Assembly (NCBI GenBank): GCA_900555975.1
Contig: USNI01000035.1
Location: 1 to 8,798 of the forward strand
DNA length: 8,798 bases
Source: an uncultured Desulfovibrio sp.
GTDB taxonomy: Bacteria > Desulfobacterota > Desulfovibrionia > Desulfovibrionales > Desulfovibrionaceae
Reading direction: 5' to 3'
The notes under the pieces were generated by a model. That model saw only the letters and a program-made list of their open reading frames with translations, was not told the origin of the DNA and ran no database searches. Position numbers and translations under genes: made by a program. Below are positions 5,477 through 8,798 of this stretch, piece by piece (positions within the stretch are counted from its first letter, which is position 1; each line of letters begins with the position of its first letter).

Positions 5477-8400
5477 ATGTTCCGAGCAGATCTGCACATC
5501 CATTCCCGTTTTTCCAGAGCAACGAGTTCACGCCTTACGCTTCCCCATCTGGCGGCATGGGCAGGCGCCAAGGGCATAGACGTTCTGGCCACGGGCGACT
5601 TCACGCATCCCGTGTGGCGGCAGGAACTGCGGGAGGCCCTCGAAATAGACGATGCAAGCGGCCTGCTGCGCATGAAACCCCCGCTTTCCCGCGGCGACGT
5701 CGCCCGTGAAATTCCCCATCTGGCAGGCATGGAGCCTCACGAACCCCGCTTCATGCTGGAAGCGGAGATCAGTTCTATCTACAAGAAAAACGGAGCGGTG
5801 CGCAAGATACATAGCCTCGTCTATGTTCCGGACTTCGACGCCGCCGACAGGCTCTGCGAAAAACTGGAAGCCGTCGGCAATCTCAAGTCGGACGGGCGTC
5901 CCATTCTCGGGCTGGACGTGAAGGATCTGCTCTCCATGGTACTGGACATCCCCCGCGCCTACATGATTCCCGCCCATATCTGGACGCCGTGGTTTGCCCT
6001 CTTCGGCTCAAAATCCGGCTTCGACAGTCTGGACGAATGTTTTGAAGACCTTGCACCCCATATTTTCGCGGCGGAAACCGGTCTTTCTTCCGATCCGGAC
6101 ATGAACCGATGCTGGAGTCATCTCGACAGGCTGCTCATGGTGTCGAGTTCCGACGCACACTCCGGAGAAAATCTCGCCCGCGAGGCCACACTCTTCGACG
6201 GGACCTTGAGCTATGACGGCATCTTCGACGCACTGCACCAAAAGAACGGAGATACCGTCTACGCCGGAACGCTGGAATTCTTCCCCGAAGAAGGCAAATA
6301 CCACCTCGACGGTCACCGCGCATGCGGCGTTGTTCTGGAACCTGCGGAATGCATGAAGCTCGGCAACATCTGTCCCGTGTGCGGCAAGCCCCTCACCATA
6401 GGCGTCCTGCACCGCGTGCTGGCTCTGGCGGACAGAACGGCTCCGCCCTGTCCGGGCAAGGATTTTCAATCGCTCATTCCCCTGCCGGAAATTCTCGGGG
6501 AAATTCTTCACTGCGGTGCAAAGACCAGAAGGACACAGGAAAAATACGCCGATCTTCTGGATCGCTTCGGATCGGAAATGGCCGTTCTTCAGGATGTTCC
6601 CGAAGACGATCTGCGCCTGTTCTGGCCGGAGCTCGGAGAAGCCGTGTCGAGAATGCGCGCAGGGAAGGTCATCCGTCATGCCGGCTACGACGGAGAATAC
6701 GGCGTCATCCGCCTCTTTGAAGAGCAGGAAAACACCCCTTCCCTGCTGGAACGGATCCCCGCAGCAAGACGCAGGCCGCTTTCCACGGAAAAAAAGACGC
6801 AAAAAAAAACTCCGGCGGACGCCGTGACCCGAACGGACGACGCCTTCCCTGAGAAAACGCCCGTCCAAGAACATGTTTCATCGCCCTTTTCCCTCGACTC
6901 GTTCAGCGCCATGCAGAAGGCCGCGCTGAATGCCGGCCCCGGCCCCGTGCTCATTCTCGCCGGACCCGGCGCGGGCAAGACGCGCACCCTTGTCGGAAGA
7001 CTTGTACGTCTGCTTTGCTCGGGAGTTCCGGCAGAAGACATCGTGGCCGTCACCTTTACCCGCCGCGCAGCCGAAGAAATGCGTACACGTCTTGCCGGCG
7101 CCCTGCGCGACGTATCCGGCAGGGATGAAAACCTCGAACTGCCGGAAACCGACACTCTGCACGCCCTCGCCCTGAAACGATGGCCCGGAGAAGCTCCCGT
7201 GGTGCTCTCCGAGGAAGGAGCGCGCAAGGCCTTCGCCTCGGCCAATCCCGAACTGGAGGACAGGGAAGCCTCCAGACTCTACGACCGGCTGGAGCTGGCC
7301 CGGGAAACGCTGAACATGCCCGAAGAGCTTGCTGCCCCTGCGGAACGCTATCGCCGCTGGAAAAAGGAAAGGGGCCTTGCCGACTACACCGATCTTCCGG
7401 AAACCTGGCTTGCCGAACTGAAAAGCAGAAATTACGGAGCCTCCAAGCCCTGGAAACATATCCTCGTCGATGAAGTGCAGGATCTCTCGCCTCTGCAGAA
7501 GGCCCTGGTGGAAGCGCTCACTCCGGCCGACGGCTCGGGATTCTTCGGCATCGGTGACCCGGACCAGTCCATCTACGGTTTCCGTGGCGCGGATGCCGGC
7601 ATTGAAGCGTCGCTGCGTGCCCGATGGCCGCAGCTTCAGGTTCTGGGACTCACGGAAAGCCATCGGTCCGCATCGGCCATTCTGGAAGCCGGACGCGACG
7701 CTCTTGCCGGACACGCGGCATGCGGCGAGCTGTCTTCCGTCACCGGCTTTTCCGCCACTCTGCAGTGGATGGAAGCCCCGAACGCCGAACGCGAAGCCTC
7801 ATGGATTGCCGACCGCATCGCCTATCTCATCGGCGGCACCTCCCATCAGCAGGCCGACCTGCATGAAACGCTGGCGGGATGTCATCTTGAGTCCGGCTCC
7901 TGCAGTCCCGGCGACATAGCGGTGCTCTGCCGCATCAAGGCACTCATTCCTCCCATCCGCGCGGCGCTGGAAAAACGCGGCATTCCTTGTTCCGCTCCGG
8001 AAAGCGAGGCCTTCTGGAGCGACGAACGCGTGGACGCCATGCTTCAGGCCGCCGCACGGTTCCATCGGAACGAGGAGCACTCGCGCAGGGAAGCCGTCTT
8101 TCTGGATGCCGGCCGTTTTCCTCTTCTGGCCGCCATGGCTGCGCCTTCCCCATCCCATGAAAACAAGAGCGAAGACGTGCTGGATGAACTTCCCGCCGCC
8201 GTCTGGTCGAAAGGCCCCGAGTCCGTCCTTGCACATTGCCCGGACAGATTCGATCCTCTCTTCTCCGAATCCGCTGCCTTCAGAAAACTTCTCCGCGCAT
8301 GGAAGGAGCACGGGGGCTGGCAGGAGCTTCTCTCCTTCGTCTCCTTCCGACGGGACATAGACATGGTTCGCGGACAGGCGGAATACGTGCAGATCATGAC

Positions 8401-8725
8401 CATGCATGCTTCCAAGGGACTGGAATTCAAGGCCGTTTTTATCCCCGGTCTGGAAGACGGTCTTCTTCCCTTCCGCGGCGTGGGAACGCTCCTCGGCAAT
8501 GCGGACGATTTCATGCCGCCCTCCGTGGAAGAAGAGGAACGCCTGCTCTATGTCGGCATAACCCGCGCTTCCGAAGCAGTCTTTCTCTCTTCGGCTGCCA
8601 CGCGCCGTCTGTACGGACATACACTGACGCTGCAGCCTTCCCCTCTCCTCCCCCTGTCACACTTCCACACCGTAAAACTGACCAGACACACAAAAACCAC
8701 CGCCAGTCAGCTGAGCCTGTTCTGA
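5477..8725 (+). CDS. Endonuclease Q-like nuclease fused to UvrD-type helicase
   Basis: A single 1082-residue protein joins two DNA-repair enzymes. Residues 1-415 match Endonuclease Q, which cuts 5' of deaminated bases. The PHP metal motifs are complete: DLHIHS 5-10, GDFTHP 40-45, E95/E97, H112, PAHIWTPW 165-172, ETGLSSD 200-206 and SSDAHS 224-229. A zinc-finger-like element follows (H280-x2-C283, C299-x2-C302), then the EndoQ-type tail GYDGEYGVI at 403-411. Residues about 416-470 are a charged linker. Residues 473-1047 are a superfamily 1A helicase: Walker A GPGAGKT 496-502, motif Ia VTFTRRAAEEM 525-535, motif II VDEVQD 664-669, motif III GIGDPDQSIYGFRGAD 691-706, motif IV ESHRS 727-731 (N and Y of the usual NYRS replaced), motif V IMTMHASKGLEF 973-984 and motif VI ERLLYVGITRA 1021-1031. 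The C-terminal QLSLF (1078-1082) matches a beta-clamp binding motif. ATG 5477 is chosen because DLHIHS follows at once; its Shine-Dalgarno is weak. It is monocistronic, with its own promoter and terminator. Confidence 0.92.
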   Translation: MFRADLHIHSRFSRATSSRLTLPHLAAWAGAKGIDVLATGDFTHPVWRQELREALEIDDASGLLRMKPPLSRGDVAREIPHLAGMEPHEPRFMLEAEISSIYKKNGAVRKIHSLVYVPDFDAADRLCEKLEAVGNLKSDGRPILGLDVKDLLSMVLDIPRAYMIPAHIWTPWFALFGSKSGFDSLDECFEDLAPHIFAAETGLSSDPDMNRCWSHLDRLLMVSSSDAHSGENLAREATLFDGTLSYDGIFDALHQKNGDTVYAGTLEFFPEEGKYHLDGHRACGVVLEPAECMKLGNICPVCGKPLTIGVLHRVLALADRTAPPCPGKDFQSLIPLPEILGEILHCGAKTRRTQEKYADLLDRFGSEMAVLQDVPEDDLRLFWPELGEAVSRMRAGKVIRHAGYDGEYGVIRLFEEQENTPSLLERIPAARRRPLSTEKKTQKKTPADAVTRTDDAFPEKTPVQEHVSSPFSLDSFSAMQKAALNAGPGPVLILAGPGAGKTRTLVGRLVRLLCSGVPAEDIVAVTFTRRAAEEMRTRLAGALRDVSGRDENLELPETDTLHALALKRWPGEAPVVLSEEGARKAFASANPELEDREASRLYDRLELARETLNMPEELAAPAERYRRWKKERGLADYTDLPETWLAELKSRNYGASKPWKHILVDEVQDLSPLQKALVEALTPADGSGFFGIGDPDQSIYGFRGADAGIEASLRARWPQLQVLGLTESHRSASAILEAGRDALAGHAACGELSSVTGFSATLQWMEAPNAEREASWIADRIAYLIGGTSHQQADLHETLAGCHLESGSCSPGDIAVLCRIKALIPPIRAALEKRGIPCSAPESEAFWSDERVDAMLQAAARFHRNEEHSRREAVFLDAGRFPLLAAMAAPSPSHENKSEDVLDELPAAVWSKGPESVLAHCPDRFDPLFSESAAFRKLLRAWKEHGGWQELLSFVSFRRDIDMVRGQAEYVQIMTMHASKGLEFKAVFIPGLEDGLLPFRGVGTLLGNADDFMPPSVEEEERLLYVGITRASEAVFLSSAATRRLYGHTLTLQPSPLLPLSHFHTVKLTRHTKTTASQLSLF
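6789..6809 (+). other. Possible slippage site (A AAA AAG and A9) in the interdomain linker
   Basis: The codons at 6788-6796 read GAA AAA AAG, so A AAA AAG (6790-6796) is correctly phased for -1 slippage, as in dnaX. An A9 run follows at 6801-6809. The site encodes residues 438-443, in the charged linker between nuclease and helicase. After a -1 shift, translation stops at TGA 6850-6852, about 18 codons later; after +1 it stops at TGA 6825-6827. Either would give a nuclease-only product of about 450-458 residues. No upstream AGGAG-like stimulator and only a very weak downstream stem are visible, so use of the site is unproven. Confidence 0.35.
8708..8722 (+). other. C-terminal beta-clamp binding motif QLSLF
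   Basis: The last five codons before the stop encode QLSLF, an exact match to the bacterial clamp-binding consensus QL(S/D)LF. It follows a basic, threonine-rich tail (residues 1067-1077) beyond helicase motif VI, where an exposed peptide is expected. The match is seen directly; binding is inferred. Confidence 0.75.
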
Positions 8726-8749
8726 CCGCAGACGGAAACGCCATTCCAA

Positions 8750-8795
8750 GGACAGGGGGCCGGTTTTCCACAACCGGCCCCTGTCTTTGGGTTTT
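8750..8795 (+). terminator. Intrinsic terminator of the EndoQ-UvrD gene
   Basis: Positions 8751-8765 pair with 8772-8785 in a 14-bp GC-rich stem with one bulged G and a six-base loop. The tail TTTGGGTTTT (8786-8795) follows. It starts 25 bp after the stop codon, the correct place and strand for ending this transcript. Confidence 0.9.
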
Positions 8796-8798
8796 GTC

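Noticed and set aside
6911..8725. Internal start (ATG 6911) giving a free helicase
   Set aside because: The ATG at residue 479 falls inside the Q-motif region of the helicase, and no Shine-Dalgarno precedes it, so a separate helicase product is not supported.

Overview
This 8.8 kb window is GC-rich chromosomal DNA from a bacterium, densely coded on both strands and with no mobile element, CRISPR array, rRNA or tRNA that I can see. The gene families together (argC next to a DUF1844 gene and a secreted FG-GAP/VCBS protein, an RsmF-like methyltransferase, and an EndoQ-UvrD fusion) suggest a member of the Desulfovibrio group (Desulfovibrionaceae). That placement rests on recognising families, not on a search.

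Layout. Positions 1-147 are intergenic and hold three inverted repeats downstream of argC. A leftward block follows: argC (1194 to 148), a short DUF1844 gene (1522 to 1253) and a secreted FG-GAP/VCBS repeat protein (3213 to 1552). The VCBS and DUF1844 genes are 29 bp apart and probably co-transcribed. An intrinsic-terminator-like hairpin sits between DUF1844 and argC, ending 2 bp before the argC Shine-Dalgarno. A 113-bp divergent spacer separates this block from a rightward RsmB/NOP-family RNA m5C methyltransferase (3327-4586). That gene converges on a leftward TrmN6-like methyltransferase (5355 to 4642), with a shared hairpin in the 55-bp gap. A second divergent spacer, 5356-5476, holds a good promoter and several overlapping GGAAC/GTTCC dyads. 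It drives the largest gene (5477-8725), a 1082-residue protein that ends at a strong intrinsic terminator (8750-8795).

The most interesting object is that last gene. It joins a complete Endonuclease Q-like PHP nuclease (acting on deaminated bases) to a complete UvrD-type superfamily 1 helicase, and its last five residues, QLSLF, match the bacterial beta-clamp binding motif. The linker between the enzyme halves contains a correctly phased A AAA AAG heptamer followed by an A9 run. Slippage there in either direction would stop within about 20 codons and release the nuclease half alone, so the gene might make two products in the manner of dnaX. A GAAC-N4-GTTC palindrome directly after its -10 box could be a repressor operator. 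Together these suggest a self-contained, clamp-tethered repair enzyme for deaminated DNA. The domain content is seen directly; the two-product and operator ideas are inference.
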